Origin: Mnemiopsis leidyi
Lineage: Eukaryota > Ctenophora > Tentaculata > Lobata > Bolinopsidae
Assembly (NCBI GenBank): GCA_000226015.1
Contig: JH153043.1
Span: 94,331-158,330, forward strand
Reading direction: 5' to 3'
Length of the DNA: 64,000 nt
Below are positions 62,515-64,000 of this stretch, piece by piece (within the stretch, counting starts at the first letter, position 1; each line of letters begins with the position of its first letter). The notes beneath the pieces are model-generated. The model did no database searches. It was not told where the DNA came from and worked only from the letters and a program-made list of their open reading frames with translations. Made by a program: the position numbers and the translations under genes.

Positions 62515-64000
62515 GACTATCTCTGCACGTGCAATACACAGACTGTGTTTTTACGAACGTGCAGTGTATTGAAGACACGAGAAGAGATTATAATGAAGTA
62601 AGAGTCAGCTATTTATATGTTTAGAATTTGCACAATGTGGATTTGATGGAAATTGAGTCGAATAGGGCAAGGACTTCACACTTTTTGAGATATTTTATGG
62701 ACTATAGCATGCGCTAAAGCATTTATTTAAGTGATTTCAAATTATCTGAATTTTAACTGAAAGTAACTACTAACTAGTCATTAAACAAATTGGAATGACT
62801 GTATTTACATTTAGCTATATTAGCCATTACACTGGAGACTATTTTAAGAACTGCACGATCAATCATAAGTTGTACTGGGTGATTTTGTAAGGAATTTCCC
62901 GAATTGCCCGCATTTTTCGACGATAATTAAATTATCGTGTTTCGCGGTATATCCATACAAATATTCGCATTGTACGTCACTATTATTTAACTAAGAGAGT
63001 TTGCATCATGAGCGTTGAGGCATTAAATTGATATGACGTGTTGTAAAAGTTACTTTTTTATATATTTTTTTATTACTTAGGTTAAAATTGGCTTTTTCGT
63101 CTTTTGAAGCTTTAAGTTATCAAAAATTTGGCGAAGGCAGATGTGAGGTAAATATGTTTACGGATATTAGATTTAGTAGTAATCCAAACTTTTCACGGGA
63201 TTTTAAATTCCCCCATACATTGGAAGCTGAAGAAGGTACAAAAACCGTTGAAAAAAAGATGAAATAACAGTTACTGCTAAAGAAAATCTAGTATGAAAAC
63301 AGTTATGCCCGATTGGTTAGGCTTCAGGCGGGTGCAAGATTTCTATCTCCCTAATTCTGAATTAACCACTGTGAGTGTGATAATATCGACCGGCTGCTAT
63401 ATAGAAAGTAGTGCAGTCGAACTGTGACAACATCTGCCGCCAAGACCGCTTAATCCCGGTATACCTTAATATATAATATTAAATATAGGCAAAATTAACT
63501 AATCTTTGTAACCAATGCAGTTTAAGAAGGCGGAAAAAGTATTGTCGGTCAGTCAGGAAAGAATGTCAGTTTAACTACAAGCAGTGACAGCTTTCCAGTT
63601 CTTCTTGTTGTTGATTTATGTTGTGTTTTGGACTTATGGTTAATTAAGTGGTCCCAGGCTTTCGACTGCAGTTGCATTTGCCAGCAGCTAACGTGGTAAT
63701 AATATCAACCGAGAAATTGATAATTCTAGAACATTTTCTCCGTAGCATATGTGATTTTATCGGCTGTAATGAAGGTCTGGTTTTTGTCTCGGAAAACTTT
63801 TATTCGATAAACTTTACATAGGAAAACGTATAACCGATAACCGTTAACTGATCTAGCATAAATTTTAATCAAAATGAGTACCAGTTCAAGGGCCAATCAG
63901 CTTAAATAAGATGTTATGGTAATTTGTTCAAAAATGCTACAAAAGGCGCCCAGGAAATTCTAACTCTTTAAAACTAAGTTAAGCAATACGGCATAGCATA
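62515..64000. other. Right-hand flank, no gene seen
   Basis: AT-rich, with no convincing exon on either strand and no strong repeat beyond short A/T runs. The 3'UTR of the preceding gene occupies its left edge. Confidence 0.35.

Overview
This is metazoan nuclear DNA from a draft assembly. It has spliced genes with GT/AG introns, AT-rich intergenic DNA, microsatellites and four runs of N. The animal-type genes (ULK3, pecanex, spatacsin, a mitoribosomal protein, a DEG/ENaC channel, two lineage-divergent class A GPCRs) suggest an invertebrate. The GPCR style resembles early-branching animals such as cnidarians, but that is a weak inference.

Layout. 1-178: last exon of an unrecognised + gene. 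725-3791 (-): ULK3 kinase with a MIT domain. 4761-5783 (+): class A GPCR. 5.8-10.8 kb: gene-poor, with a tRNA-derived SINE, a ~1.5-kb inverted-repeat element and young ~102-bp insertions flanked by target-site duplications. 10846-12294 (-): mitoribosomal protein bS18m (MRPS18A-like), four exons. 14519-17700 (-): spliced 210-aa Ser-rich orphan. 19014-19490 (+): mucin-like surface protein.

20060-58873 (-): one very large gene, a pecanex orthologue. I assembled 32 coding exons by hand; their splice phases all agree and the summed length divides by three (1856 aa plus stop, first exon not found). Its introns hold other genes: an intronless DEG/ENaC channel (26247-28358, +), spatacsin/SPG11 (30287-36793, -, two exons, one of them 6.2 kb), a two-exon GPCR (40103-41335, -), and a 13-kb tandem array (about 44.0-57.0 kb, +) of a previously unfamiliar AT-hook protein family. 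The array has two intact spliced copies (458 and 455 aa) and degenerate ones.

60637-62514 (+): a four-exon single-pass membrane protein of 159 aa. The remainder is mostly AT-rich DNA with no gene I can support.

The main novelty is the architecture. The pecanex locus is a nest of unrelated genes. The AT-hook array arose by tandem duplication whose left edge lies inside a pecanex exon, so decoy splice acceptors were copied into the intron. Two minisatellites at pecanex exon ends multiply a splice donor and the stop-codon region.
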